From the NCBI RefSeq assembly GCF_029109325.1, contig NZ_JAQKQJ010000009.1, positions 1-64,000 on the forward strand: a DNA stretch of 64,000 nucleotides. The letters run 5' to 3'. The position numbers were made by a program, and so were the translations under genes. The notes beneath the pieces are model-generated. The model worked only from the letters and a program-made list of their open reading frames with translations, was not told the DNA's origin and did not search any database. Positions 45,229 to 54,050 of the stretch are shown here, piece by piece; the first letter of the stretch is position 1; each line of letters opens with the position of its first letter. Source of the DNA: Nodosilinea sp. PGN35 (GTDB lineage Bacteria; Cyanobacteriota; Cyanobacteriia; Phormidesmidales; Phormidesmidaceae).

Positions 45229-48126
45229 ATGCAACCTGCACGCTTACCCGCTAATGAAGCCTGCCGTCTCCAGGCGCTGTACAGCTATCACATTCTCGAC
45301 ACGCCCCCCACCGAGGGGTTTGACAACCTGACCCAGCTGGCGGCCATGGTGTGCGATGTGCCCATTGCCATGGTCAGCCTGATCGACCGCCAGCGCCAGT
45401 GGTTTAAGGCGCGCATGGGTCGCGTTGGCCCCACCGAAACTGCCCGTGAGCTGGCGTTTTGTGCCCACGCCATTTTGCAGCCGGAGCTGATGGAGGTGCC
45501 CGACGCCCTGGAGGATGAACGGTTTTTTGACAACCCGCTGGTGGTGGGGGAGTTTAACCTGCGCTTTTACGCGGGCATGCCCCTGATCACAGCCGAGGGC
45601 TATGCCCTGGGCACTCTCTGCGTGGTTGACCACGTGCCCCGCACCCTCAGCTCCCACCAGCGCCAGGCCCTAGAGATGCTGGCCGCCCAGGTGGTGGCCC
45701 AACTAGAGCTGCACCGCCAGATCGAGCAGATTCAGCTGGCCGAACTCGAGCGCCAGCGTCTGCAAGAGACCCTGCGCCTGCAAGAACGGGCGATCGCCGC
45801 CAGCCGCAACGGCATCGTCATCACCGATGCCCGCCAGCCCAACAACCCGGTGATCTACGTCAATCCGGCTTTTGAGCGCATCACCAGCTATAGCGCCGCC
45901 GAGGCCCTGGGCCAGAACTGCCGGTTTTTGCAGCAGGGCCACAGCGACCAGCCCGGCCTGTCTACCCTGCGCCAGGCGGTGGCCGCAGGCCGAGACTGCA
46001 CCGTAGAGGTGATCAACTACCGCAAAGACGGCACCCAGTACTGGAACCAGCTCAGCATTGCGCCCATCTACGACCCCCAGGGGCAGCTGACCCACTTTCT
46101 CGGCATTCAGACCGACATTAGCGATCGCAAACGTGCCGAAGCCCAGCTGCACCAAAATCTACACGACCTGGAGCAGGCCCGCTGTGCCGCCGAGGCCGCC
46201 AACCAGGCCAAGAGCGAGTTTCTGGCCATGATGAGCCACGAAATTCGCACCCCCATGAACGCCGTGATCGGCATGACCGGCCTGCTGCTCGACACGCCCC
46301 TCACCGACCAGCAGCGCGATTTTGTCGAAACCACCCGCAATGCCGGCGACAACCTGCTGACGATCATCAACGACATCCTCGATTTCTCAAAAATTGAGTC
46401 GGGCAAGCTGGAGCTAGAGACCCAGCCCTTTAGTCTGCGCACCTGTCTGGAAGAAGCCCTCGATCTGCTGGCCGCCAAGGCCTCGGAGAAAGGGCTAGAG
46501 CTGGCCTACCTGCTGCCGACCCAGGTGCCCCAGTACCTGCTGGGCGATGTCAGCCGCCTGCGCCAGGTGCTGGTCAATCTGGTCAACAACGCCATTAAGT
46601 TCACCCCCAAAGGGGAAGTAATTGTCTCGGTGCAGGCCCAGCCGCAGACCGCCGCCGGGCAGATTACGCTTCAGGTGGCGGTGAAAGACACCGGCATTGG
46701 CATTCCCGCCCATCGGCTGCACCGGCTGTTTCAGCCCTTCTGTCAGGTGGATGCCTCGACCACCCGACAGTTTGGCGGCACCGGGCTGGGCCTGGCAATT
46801 AGCAAGCGCCTGTGCGAACTGATGGGCGGCAGCCTTTGGGTGGAGAGCGTTGAGGGCCAGGGGTCTACCTTTTACTTCACCCTGCAGGCCACCCTTGACC
46901 CCCAGCCCCCCCAGCCCCCAGCCCTGGCCCCGGCCACCATTCTCCAGGGTCGTCGCCTGCTGGTGGTGGACGACAATGCCACCAACCGCAAAATTCTTCA
47001 GCTTCAGCTCCAGGGCTGGGGCATGGTCGTAGTTACGGTAGATTCGGGCCCGGCGGCCCTGGCGGCGCTCGAAACCCAACGCTTTGACCTGGCTATTCTG
47101 GATATGCAAATGCCGGGGATGGACGGACTGGCCCTGGCGCAGATACTGCACCAGCGGTGTGGGCAGCGATCGCTGCCCCTGGTGATGCTGACCTCCCTGG
47201 GCTGGCACCACAGCGTTGCCCACCAGGGACTATTTACCGCCTGCTTGACCAAACCGGTCAAGCAGGCCCAGCTGATGGGGGCCCTGGCCAACGCTCTCGC
47301 CGATCGCTCTGAGGCGGTGCGGGTATCGCCCCGCCCCGCCCTGGTGGATGCCGACCTGGGCCGACGGTGCCCCCAGCGCATTTTGCTGGCCGAAGACAAC
47401 GCCGTAAACCAGAAGGTAGCCCTTCAGATTTTGCAGCGCCTGGGCTACCGGGCCGACGTGGCCGCCAACGGGCTGGAGGTGCTGGCGGCCCTCGAGCAGC
47501 AGCCCTACGACCTGGTGCTGATGGATGTACAAATGCCTGAGATGGACGGCCTGTCCGCCGCCCGGCGAATTGTGCAGCGTTGGGCTGACCGACGCCCCCG
47601 CCTGGTGGCCGTGACCGCCAACGCTATGCAGGGCGATCGCGAACAGTGTCTCCAGGCCGGCATGGACGACTACATCAGTAAGCCCATTCGCCTAGAGGAG
47701 CTGGTGCGGGTGCTAGAGACGGGGACGGCCTGCGCCACTGCCGTCGATACTGCCGTCGATTTAACCGCCCTGCGCGCCTTTGCCAGCACCGTTGGCGGCG
47801 ACGACACTGGCTTCATGGCCGAGCTGATTGCCAGCTATCTGGAGAGTGCCGACCAGCTGGTGGCCACCCTCACCCTCGCCCTCAGCCAGCAGGACTGGCC
47901 CACCCTGCGGCGGGCGGCCCACACCCTCAAGGCGAGCAGTGCCTCCCTCAGCGCCAAAGACCTCTCGGCCCTCTGCCAACAGCTCGAGACCGCGCTGCGC
48001 CAAGCCCCCGCCCCAGGGGTAGCTGACCAGGTGGCCGCCATCTGCCACGCGGCCGCCCAAGTTAAAACGGCCCTACAGTCGGCCTTGGTTTCCCAGGAGG
48101 TGACCCGCCATGGCAGCCCATTTTGA
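45229..48126 (+). CDS. GAF-LOV hybrid histidine kinase with two receivers and HPt
   Basis: A 965-residue phosphorelay protein from ATG 45229. Order: GAF (about 15-165, FCAHAI and GTLCVVDH type, not a bilin-binding form), LOV (185-300), HisKA with H337 in MMSHEIRTPMNAVIGM, HATPase, REC1 (LLVVDDNATNRK, about 574), REC2 (LLAEDNAVNQK, about 716) and HPt with H898 in AAHTLKASS. The LOV domain has the photoactive cysteine C231 in GQNCRFLQ, plus flavin-contacting N263, N273 and Q294 (FLGIQTDIS), so blue-light control is strongly predicted. It overlaps the following REC-GGDEF gene by 17 bp, which links it to c-di-GMP output. Confidence 0.93.
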   Translation: MQPARLPANEACRLQALYSYHILDTPPTEGFDNLTQLAAMVCDVPIAMVSLIDRQRQWFKARMGRVGPTETARELAFCAHAILQPELMEVPDALEDERFFDNPLVVGEFNLRFYAGMPLITAEGYALGTLCVVDHVPRTLSSHQRQALEMLAAQVVAQLELHRQIEQIQLAELERQRLQETLRLQERAIAASRNGIVITDARQPNNPVIYVNPAFERITSYSAAEALGQNCRFLQQGHSDQPGLSTLRQAVAAGRDCTVEVINYRKDGTQYWNQLSIAPIYDPQGQLTHFLGIQTDISDRKRAEAQLHQNLHDLEQARCAAEAANQAKSEFLAMMSHEIRTPMNAVIGMTGLLLDTPLTDQQRDFVETTRNAGDNLLTIINDILDFSKIESGKLELETQPFSLRTCLEEALDLLAAKASEKGLELAYLLPTQVPQYLLGDVSRLRQVLVNLVNNAIKFTPKGEVIVSVQAQPQTAAGQITLQVAVKDTGIGIPAHRLHRLFQPFCQVDASTTRQFGGTGLGLAISKRLCELMGGSLWVESVEGQGSTFYFTLQATLDPQPPQPPALAPATILQGRRLLVVDDNATNRKILQLQLQGWGMVVVTVDSGPAALAALETQRFDLAILDMQMPGMDGLALAQILHQRCGQRSLPLVMLTSLGWHHSVAHQGLFTACLTKPVKQAQLMGALANALADRSEAVRVSPRPALVDADLGRRCPQRILLAEDNAVNQKVALQILQRLGYRADVAANGLEVLAALEQQPYDLVLMDVQMPEMDGLSAARRIVQRWADRRPRLVAVTANAMQGDREQCLQAGMDDYISKPIRLEELVRVLETGTACATAVDTAVDLTALRAFASTVGGDDTGFMAELIASYLESADQLVATLTLALSQQDWPTLRRAAHTLKASSASLSAKDLSALCQQLETALRQAPAPGVADQVAAICHAAAQVKTALQSALVSQEVTRHGSPF

Positions 48127-49126
48127 TTCAGCGGTCATTTTGGTCGCCGATGATGACCCCTTCATTCGCCACATGCTGACCCGCTACCTCCAGCGCGAGG
48201 GCTACCAGGTGGTTGAAGCACCCCACGGCGAAGCGGCCCTCGACCTGTACTTTTGCCATCTGCCCGACCTGGTGCTGCTCGACGCGCTAATGCCGGTGGT
48301 AGACGGCTTTGAGGTATGCCGCCGATTGCAGACGCTCACCCAGGGCACCCTGGCCCCGGTGCTGATGATCACGGGCCTGGAGGACGAAAAATCGGTGGAT
48401 CAGGCCTTTGAAATTGGGGTGGTAGACTACGTCACCAAACCGATCAACTGGGCGGTGCTGCGCCAGCGAGTGCGGCGGCTGATCTTGCAGCACCGGCTTG
48501 AGATTCAGCTGCGGGAGGCCAACTACCAGCTCCAGCAGCTCACCTTGATCGACAGCCTCACCCAGGTGGCCAACCGCCGCCGCTTTGACGAATACCTGCT
48601 GCAAGAGTGGGGCCGGGGGGGGCGTGAGCAGCTGCCCCTGTCCCTGGTGATCTGCGATATTGATCACTTCAAAGCCTACAACGACCACTACGGCCACCAG
48701 GCGGGCGATCGCTGCCTTCAAGAAGTCGCCAAAATTCTCAGCCAGTGCATCAGCCGCCCCGCCGATATCGTTACCCGCTACGGGGGCGAGGAGTTTGCGG
48801 TGATTTTGCCCAACACTTCTCTGGAGGGGGCGACCGTCATTAGCCAGCGGTTGGTAACAGCCGTTCAGCAGCGGGGGTTACCCCACCCCACCGCCCCTCG
48901 AGCGATAGTCACCATTAGCTGCGGCGTCGCCAGCGTGTTGCCCAGGGCCGACTACCTGCCCTCTGACCTGGTGTTTACCGCCGATCAGGCTCTTTACCAG
49001 GCTAAGGCCCAGGGTCGCAACCAGTACCAGGCTATCTACGTGATGCCCCCCAGCCCAAGGCAAGCGTGTGACGCAGGCGCAATGAGCGCTGCCCCTATCC
49101 TTGGATCTCTTTGGCCTGAGGCTTGA
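48110..49126 (+). CDS. REC-GGDEF diguanylate cyclase
   Basis: A 338-residue response regulator making c-di-GMP from GTP. The receiver has ADDD, phosphoacceptor D58 in VLLDALMP and Lys in YVTKP. The cyclase domain has DSLTQVANRRRFD, the metal site CDIDHFKAYND and the intact signature GGEEF (225-229), with an inhibitory RxxD site (216-219). The start lies inside the end of the LOV hybrid kinase gene (17-bp overlap), so the two are coupled. The kinase's HPt domain is the natural phosphodonor. The 3' end overlaps by 32 bp the convergent holin-like gene, an unusual tail-to-tail overlap. Confidence 0.93.
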   Translation: MAAHFDSAVILVADDDPFIRHMLTRYLQREGYQVVEAPHGEAALDLYFCHLPDLVLLDALMPVVDGFEVCRRLQTLTQGTLAPVLMITGLEDEKSVDQAFEIGVVDYVTKPINWAVLRQRVRRLILQHRLEIQLREANYQLQQLTLIDSLTQVANRRRFDEYLLQEWGRGGREQLPLSLVICDIDHFKAYNDHYGHQAGDRCLQEVAKILSQCISRPADIVTRYGGEEFAVILPNTSLEGATVISQRLVTAVQQRGLPHPTAPRAIVTISCGVASVLPRADYLPSDLVFTADQALYQAKAQGRNQYQAIYVMPPSPRQACDAGAMSAAPILGSLWPEA

Positions 49127-49472
49127 GGGCTCGACCAACAAAAAAGTTGTTTAACGCCGTCGATACCACCGATAGCACGATGGGGCCGACGATAAATGCC
49201 CAAAATCCTTGTACCGCAAAGCCGGGCGTCACCAATGATGCCAGCCAGAAGCAAAGACCGTTGACCACCAGGGAAAACAGGCCCAGGGTCAAAATGGTGA
49301 TGGGCAGCGACAGAATAAACAGCACCGGCTTAATGATGCCGTTGACGATGCCAATGACCACCGCCGCCACCATCGCCGCCGGGAAGTTGGCCAGCACCAC
49401 GCCGGGGAAAATGGCATCGACCAGCAGCAGCGACAGTGCCGTAGCCAAAATACTGAGCAGATAGAGCAGCAT
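49095..49472 (-). CDS. phage holin family (YvlD/4TM type) membrane protein
   Basis: A 125-residue protein from ATG 49472 with four hydrophobic helices: LLYLLSILATALSLLLVDAI, FPAAMVAAVVIGIVNGIIK, FILSLPITILTLGLFSLVVN and FWAFIVGPIVLSVVSTALNN. The pattern and the GIVNGIIKPVLFILSLPITI signature match the YvlD / PF04020 family, annotated as phage holin family although members are ordinary chromosomal membrane proteins. No lysis genes are nearby. A role in envelope stress is known for some relatives. The C-terminus overlaps the convergent GGDEF gene. Confidence 0.88.
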   Translation of the reverse strand: MLLYLLSILATALSLLLVDAIFPGVVLANFPAAMVAAVVIGIVNGIIKPVLFILSLPITILTLGLFSLVVNGLCFWLASLVTPGFAVQGFWAFIVGPIVLSVVSTALNNFFVGRALKPQAKEIQG

Positions 49473-49704
49473 TGTCGAATCTCCTAAATGGCGAGATGGG
49501 AACAGCAATGGCGAGACGGGAACAGCCAGAGGCAAAATTTGCTGCAATTAGGCTGTATTCTCGCATAAGAACGCTGGGGGCAAAAGATCTGCCCGCCGAT
49601 CGCCCTACCCGTTGGGGTATTTCTTAACAGCGCTAGATCCCTGTCTGTCGTCGGCAAACAGGGTAGCCATCTAGACCCAGCGCCAACCTAACCCTGAGGG
49701 AGCT

Positions 49705-51279
49705 ATGGCTTCAGTCGCTGCCCCTACGGCCATGGTGGTCTGCCCCCACCACCTGGCCTCCACCGCTGGCCTCAACCTGCTGAGCCAGGGGGGCAATGCG
49801 GTCGATGCGGCGATCGCCACCCAGGCGGCCCTAGCGGTGGTCTACCCCGCCATGACGGGCCTGGGCGGCGACGGCTTTTGGCTGGGCTACCAGGCGGGCC
49901 AGCTCTACGGCCTCAACGGCTCGGGCCAGGCGGGGGCAGGCTGCGATCGCGATCGCTTTACCTCCCTGGGGGTGGCAGCCGTTCCCCAGCGCGGCCCCCA
50001 GGCGGTGATTACGGTGCCGGGGGGCGTCTCGGCCTGGGGTGAAGTGCACCAGCGCTTTGGCCGCCTGCCCTGGGCCGACCTGCTGGTGCCCGCAATCGCC
50101 CTGGCCGAGGGGGGTTACCCCTGCTCAAACTCCCAGTCTCGCTGGACTGGGGCCAACGCCGAATTTCTGCGGGCCTACGGCGGCGAGCACAATCCCTTGT
50201 TGCCGGGGGGGGAGGTGCCCACCGCTGGGGCCAAGGTGACCAACCTGCCGCTGGGGACAACCCTGCGCCGCCTGGCCAGCGAAGGTTGGCAGGATTTCTA
50301 CCGGGGCCAGATTGCCGGGCAGATGGTGAGCTACCTGGAGGGTCTGGGCGGCTGGCTGACCCGCGACGACTTTGCCCGCCACCGCGCCAGCTGGGTAGAG
50401 CCCATCGACACCACCTACCGGGGCTACCGGGTGTGCCAGCTGCCCCCCAACAGCCAGGGATTTACGGTGCTGCAAATGCTGAATGTGCTGGAGGGATTTA
50501 ACCTGCACACCGTCGGCCACGGCACCGCCGACTACTACCACCTGCTGGTGGAGGCCACCAAGCTGGCCTTTGCCGATCGCGATCGCTGGCTGGGCGACCC
50601 CGACTTCACCAACCTTCCCCTGGCGGAGCTGATCTCAAAACCCTACGGCGATCGCCGCCGCGCCCGCCTCAGCATGGCCGTGGCCCAGGGCTACCCGGCT
50701 CTGGCCCTGGGCGGCGACACCGTCTACATCGCCGTGGTCGATGGCGAGGGCAATGCCGTATCGACGATTCAAAGCCTGTACTTCGACTTTGGGGCGGCGG
50801 TGGTGCCGCCGGATCTCGGCTTTGCGCTGCAAAATCGGGGCGCGCTGTTTACCCTCGACCCCGGCCATCCCAACGCCCTGGAACCCGGCAAGCGGCCCTT
50901 TCACACCCTGATGCCCGCCCTGGTGCTCAAGGACGGCAGGCCCTACCTGGTGCTGGGCACCATGGGCGGCGAGGGTCAGCCCCAGACCCAGCTGGCCCTG
51001 CTGACCAGAATGCTGGATTTTGGCTACTCGCCCCAGGCGGCGATCGATCTGCCCCGCTGGCTGTGGGGCCGCACCTGGGGCGAGGCCTCGACCCGCCTGG
51101 CGATGGAGAATCGGATTCCCGCCGATATTCGCCAGGCCCTGGAACGCCGGGGCCACCAGGTGGCCGAAGCCCCCGCCTGGGCTGAGCCCATGGGCCACGC
51201 CCACGCCATTCAGGTGAATGCAAACGGGCTGTTGGGAGGCTGCGATCGCCGCAGTGACGGTGCGATCGCCTGCCTGTAG
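49705..51279 (+). CDS. gamma-glutamyltransferase family protein
   Basis: A 524-residue Ntn-hydrolase of the gamma-glutamyltranspeptidase family. The N-terminal NAVDAAIATQAALAVVYPAMTGLGGDGFWL is spread over residues 32-61. The autocatalytic cleavage/active-site threonine lies in GGDTVYIAVVDGEGNAVS (about 336-353), where the family often has DTTH. The oxyanion-type glycine pair is in LGTMGGEGQPQ. The Thr context DTVYI is atypical but typical of the YwrD/GGT-like branch. There is no signal peptide, so the protein is probably cytoplasmic. It may hydrolyse glutathione or other gamma-glutamyl amides. The gene is apparently monocistronic. Confidence 0.87.
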   Translation: MASVAAPTAMVVCPHHLASTAGLNLLSQGGNAVDAAIATQAALAVVYPAMTGLGGDGFWLGYQAGQLYGLNGSGQAGAGCDRDRFTSLGVAAVPQRGPQAVITVPGGVSAWGEVHQRFGRLPWADLLVPAIALAEGGYPCSNSQSRWTGANAEFLRAYGGEHNPLLPGGEVPTAGAKVTNLPLGTTLRRLASEGWQDFYRGQIAGQMVSYLEGLGGWLTRDDFARHRASWVEPIDTTYRGYRVCQLPPNSQGFTVLQMLNVLEGFNLHTVGHGTADYYHLLVEATKLAFADRDRWLGDPDFTNLPLAELISKPYGDRRRARLSMAVAQGYPALALGGDTVYIAVVDGEGNAVSTIQSLYFDFGAAVVPPDLGFALQNRGALFTLDPGHPNALEPGKRPFHTLMPALVLKDGRPYLVLGTMGGEGQPQTQLALLTRMLDFGYSPQAAIDLPRWLWGRTWGEASTRLAMENRIPADIRQALERRGHQVAEAPAWAEPMGHAHAIQVNANGLLGGCDRRSDGAIACL

Positions 51280-51506
51280 GCCCACCTACCCTAGCCGGGG
51301 AAAAGCCGATGAATCACTTCGCCTAGCCTGGCGATAGATCAATACGTCAGGGCACTGACCGATCGCTGGAGTTCCCCACTGGGAGCAGGCCTGGGCCGCA
51401 GGCTCCCCGACGACATAGCCATCGCTACCGAGGTTAGAACATCCAGCAACGTTTCGACGTTCAGACCGGCTACGGCTAGCTATCCAATTCACTTGGCGCA
51501 AATTCT

Positions 51507-51884
51507 ATGACCCAACAGTCTGTCCCCCAACCTTTCCACGGGGCGCAGCCCCAAACCGTCACCACCGTGATGCAGCTCATCCTCAGGCGTCGCCACCACG
51601 AGGCGCAGTGCTACGACGGGGGCGAAACCACCACCCTTATCGTGGAGAAACTAGTCAATCGCGCCGGGCAGACCCTGACGCCAGTCTGGGGCAAAGATTG
51701 GAGCGAGCTAGAGCCCGGCCTGAGAACCAAAGCCGATGCGATCGAAATTCACCCCGCCGCCTGTCCCGTCTGCATTTCTTTTAAGCAGGAGCGGTTTGGC
51801 CGTATCTACAACCGCAGAACCTACGAGGATGAACGCTACACCGTTACCGATGTCTTTGAAGTCTGCTACCGAGCAGCGGAGTAA
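51507..51884 (+). CDS. hypothetical protein with Cys pair
   Basis: A 125-residue soluble protein that I do not recognise. An unstructured Gln/Pro-rich start is followed by alternating strands and loops: MQLILRRRHHEAQCYDGGET, TTLIVEKLVNRAGQTLTPVW, AIEIHPAACPVCISFKQERF and IYNRRTYEDERYTVTDVFEV. One CPVC motif could bind a metal or be redox-active. The final aromatic-rich segment ends CYRAAE. It is convergent with the nucleoside transporter gene (25 bp between stops). Codon use is like its neighbours, suggesting a resident gene. Confidence 0.65.
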   Translation: MTQQSVPQPFHGAQPQTVTTVMQLILRRRHHEAQCYDGGETTTLIVEKLVNRAGQTLTPVWGKDWSELEPGLRTKADAIEIHPAACPVCISFKQERFGRIYNRRTYEDERYTVTDVFEVCYRAAE

Positions 51885-51909
51885 ACGGGGCGATCGTGCC
51901 AGCACCGCC

Positions 51910-53325
51910 CTAGCGCCCCAGCACTGCCGCCCCTTCGTAGAAAAAGATGCCCGCCACGCAGCCGGTCATCAGCGTCGCCAGGGTGCCCGCCCACAGCGCC
52001 TTCCAGGCCACCTCGCTGATGTCTTTGCGGCGCGACGGCACCAGGGTCGAGAGCCCGCCGACAAAGATGCCCACCGAGGGCAGGTGGGCAAAGCCGCAGA
52101 GGGCGTAGCTGACAATCACCAGGGCGCGATCGCTCAGGGTGCCCGCCGCCGCCGCCTGGGCCAGACCAATGTAGGGGGGAATCGCCGTCTCTAAAAACCG
52201 GCGGCCAATCAGCTGCGACGACAGCCACAGCTCCTGCCAGTCGAGGGAAACCCCGGTGAGAAAGGTGAGGGGCAAAAACACCGCCCCCATGATGTTGCGC
52301 AGGGTGATGACGCTAAACACCTGACCGATTGCCCGCCCCAGGCCGACGTCACTGGTAGCCAGGGACGCCAGCTGAGCAAAAACCAGGTCGAGTAGGGCAA
52401 TCAACCCCAGAATGGCGATCAGGGCGGCGACAATGCCCACCGCCATCTTGACCCCGTCTAGGGCACCCAAAATCAGGCTGTCCATAGGGCTTTGGCGCTC
52501 CTCTTCGGCCAGGGCGATCGCCGGCACCTTGCCCAGGGTTTCGGGGGTTTCAGTTTCCGGCACCAAAATTTTGGCCAGCACAAAACAGGCCGGAATCGTC
52601 AGCACCGACGCCGACATCAGGTGCCCGGCAATGGAGGGAAAAATCGGTCGCAGGTAGCCCGCATAGAGACCCAGCACCGTGGAGGCAATGGAGCCAAAGC
52701 AGGAGGCGAGAATGGCGCACAGCTCGCTGCGGGTCATGCGCTCTAAAAAGGGTTTGATGGCGATCGCCGACTCAATGCCGACAAAAATATTCGCCGCCCC
52801 CGCCAGCGCCTCCGCCCCGCTGATATTCATGGCCCAGCGAAAGAAGCGGGCAAATACCCGCACGATGGGCTGCACCACCCCGAGGTTGTAGAGCAGCGCA
52901 AAAATGGCGGCAAAAAACACCACCTGGGGCAGCGAGCGAAAGGCAAAAATATAGCCCAAGTTGAGGTTGTCAGCCCCCAGGCGATCGCCCGGCACGGCGG
53001 TAAAGGGCGGCGTCAGCGCTCGGGCAATCCAGCGCCCAGCTCCGGCAGGGCCAACGGTTTGGTTAAAGTCGGGCACAAAAATCGGGCCAAACAAAAACCG
53101 CGCCCCGGCATCGGAGGCATCGATCAGGGCGTTGAGAATGGAGCTGAGCCACACCACCACCTCACGGGTAAGGGGCAGCAAAAACACCAGCAACCCCACC
53201 AGCAGCTGAATGCCAATCCCCCAGCCTATCACCTTCCACGGCACCCGCCGCCGATCCTCCGATCCCAGCCAGGCAATGAAGCAGAGGCCAAAAATGCCCA
53301 GTAGCGAAATTAAACGCAGTGCCAT
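51910..53325 (-). CDS. CNT-family (NupC-type) nucleoside transporter
   Basis: A 471-residue integral membrane protein from ATG 53325 (MALRLISLLGIFGLCFIAWL). Hydrophobic helices alternate throughout. Family signatures are seen in LPQVVFFAAIFALLYNLGVV, AANIFVGIESAIAIKPFLER, MTRSELCAILASCFGSIAST and the C-terminal ALCGFAHLPSVGIFVGGLS. CNT proteins import nucleosides with a cation. An in-frame ATG 63 bp upstream adds sequence without hydrophobic character. A ribokinase gene lies nearby, but on the other strand and beyond a repeat block, so salvage of nucleosides and ribose may be functionally rather than transcriptionally linked. Confidence 0.92.
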   Translation of the reverse strand: MALRLISLLGIFGLCFIAWLGSEDRRRVPWKVIGWGIGIQLLVGLLVFLLPLTREVVVWLSSILNALIDASDAGARFLFGPIFVPDFNQTVGPAGAGRWIARALTPPFTAVPGDRLGADNLNLGYIFAFRSLPQVVFFAAIFALLYNLGVVQPIVRVFARFFRWAMNISGAEALAGAANIFVGIESAIAIKPFLERMTRSELCAILASCFGSIASTVLGLYAGYLRPIFPSIAGHLMSASVLTIPACFVLAKILVPETETPETLGKVPAIALAEEERQSPMDSLILGALDGVKMAVGIVAALIAILGLIALLDLVFAQLASLATSDVGLGRAIGQVFSVITLRNIMGAVFLPLTFLTGVSLDWQELWLSSQLIGRRFLETAIPPYIGLAQAAAAGTLSDRALVIVSYALCGFAHLPSVGIFVGGLSTLVPSRRKDISEVAWKALWAGTLATLMTGCVAGIFFYEGAAVLGR

Positions 53326-53440
53326 CGCTTGTCCATGCTCCTTTGGCCCAACGTTTGCGAGCCTGCCACCGATTATGCCGAAGAACACCGATCGCGAACC
53401 GAACCGCCGCAGAATTTAACTAATGGAGGCGGTTGGGGCG

Positions 53441-53600
53441 TTAGCACGTTAGCAGGTTGGGGCGTTGGCAGGTTGAAAGGTTGGAAGGTTGGTGCTGTCC
53501 AAACGTTCCAACGCTCCAACGCTCCAACGTTCCAACGCTCCAACGTTCCAACGCTCCAACGTTCCAACGCTCCAACGTTCCAACGCTCTAACGTTCTAAC
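53441..53600. repeat. 8-bp tandem repeat tract CCAACGYT with inverted arm
   Basis: Ten perfect CCAACGCT/CCAACGTT octamers run from 53508 to 53587, flanked by degenerate units (CCAAACGTT, CTAACGTT). The preceding 60 bp carry the complementary flavour (GGTTGGGGCGTTGGCAGGTTG), so the whole tract can fold into a long imperfect hairpin. Related GTTNNNACGTT-type units recur at about 54003-54032 and 55079-55118. This is a cyanobacterial short tandem repeat in the intergenic space between divergent genes, a region of about 390 bp with no other recognisable feature. Confidence 0.85.
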
Positions 53601-53719
53601 TATCCCCTCTCCCAGATCCGCCATTGCCTCAGCCACCCTCTACAGCATAGCCCCGCGAAGTTCGATACCTCAGGCTCTCGCCCCTGGCCCATAATGGATG
53701 TGACCCACCGCTCCAAACT

Positions 53720-53992
53720 ATGGAAGCTTTTTCCCCTTTTCCCCCCGATTGGGCTGAGTCGGCCATCCACGCCACTGCATTTTGCTGCCCCCAGTGCGGG
53801 GCCGAGAGCCGTCAGGCCAAGGCCGTATGGATTAACCGGCGATCGCCCGTCTACGGCCTCGATCACCGCCGTAAGTGGCAGGAGTTCTACCAATGCGGCG
53901 AGTGCGGTACCCCCTGGTGGGCCTGGAGCAGCGATCGCCCCCCGTCGCCCTACGGCAGCCCCGACAATGACGACGACCGGGAACTGTTTTAG
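53720..53992 (+). CDS. small zinc-ribbon-like protein
   Basis: A 90-residue protein with two CxxC pairs, CPQC (about 24-27) and CGEC (about 59-62), separated by a basic linker (IWNRRSP-type and GLDHRRKWQEFY), giving a likely zinc ribbon. The Trp-rich TPWWAWSSDRPP and an acidic tail NDDDRELF follow. Many cyanobacteria carry similar short zinc-ribbon proteins of unknown role. The start is chosen at 53720, after CAAACT. The ribosome site is weak. Function is unknown. Confidence 0.7.
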   Translation: MEAFSPFPPDWAESAIHATAFCCPQCGAESRQAKAVWINRRSPVYGLDHRRKWQEFYQCGECGTPWWAWSSDRPPSPYGSPDNDDDRELF

Positions 53993-54050
53993 GTAACCTG
54001 AACGTTCTCACGTGAAAACGTTCCCACGTTAAACGCTCCGCCTCCCCTCA

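Noticed and set aside
49095..49472. Holin as a sign of a prophage
   Set aside because: The protein is of the YvlD/4TM type found in many bacterial chromosomes, and no lysis, tail or capsid genes are nearby.
53508..53587. Tandem octamers as a CRISPR array or a coding repeat protein
   Set aside because: Units are contiguous without spacers. The minus-strand open frame through them (RWNVGALE repeats) is a by-product of 8-bp periodicity and lacks a start context.
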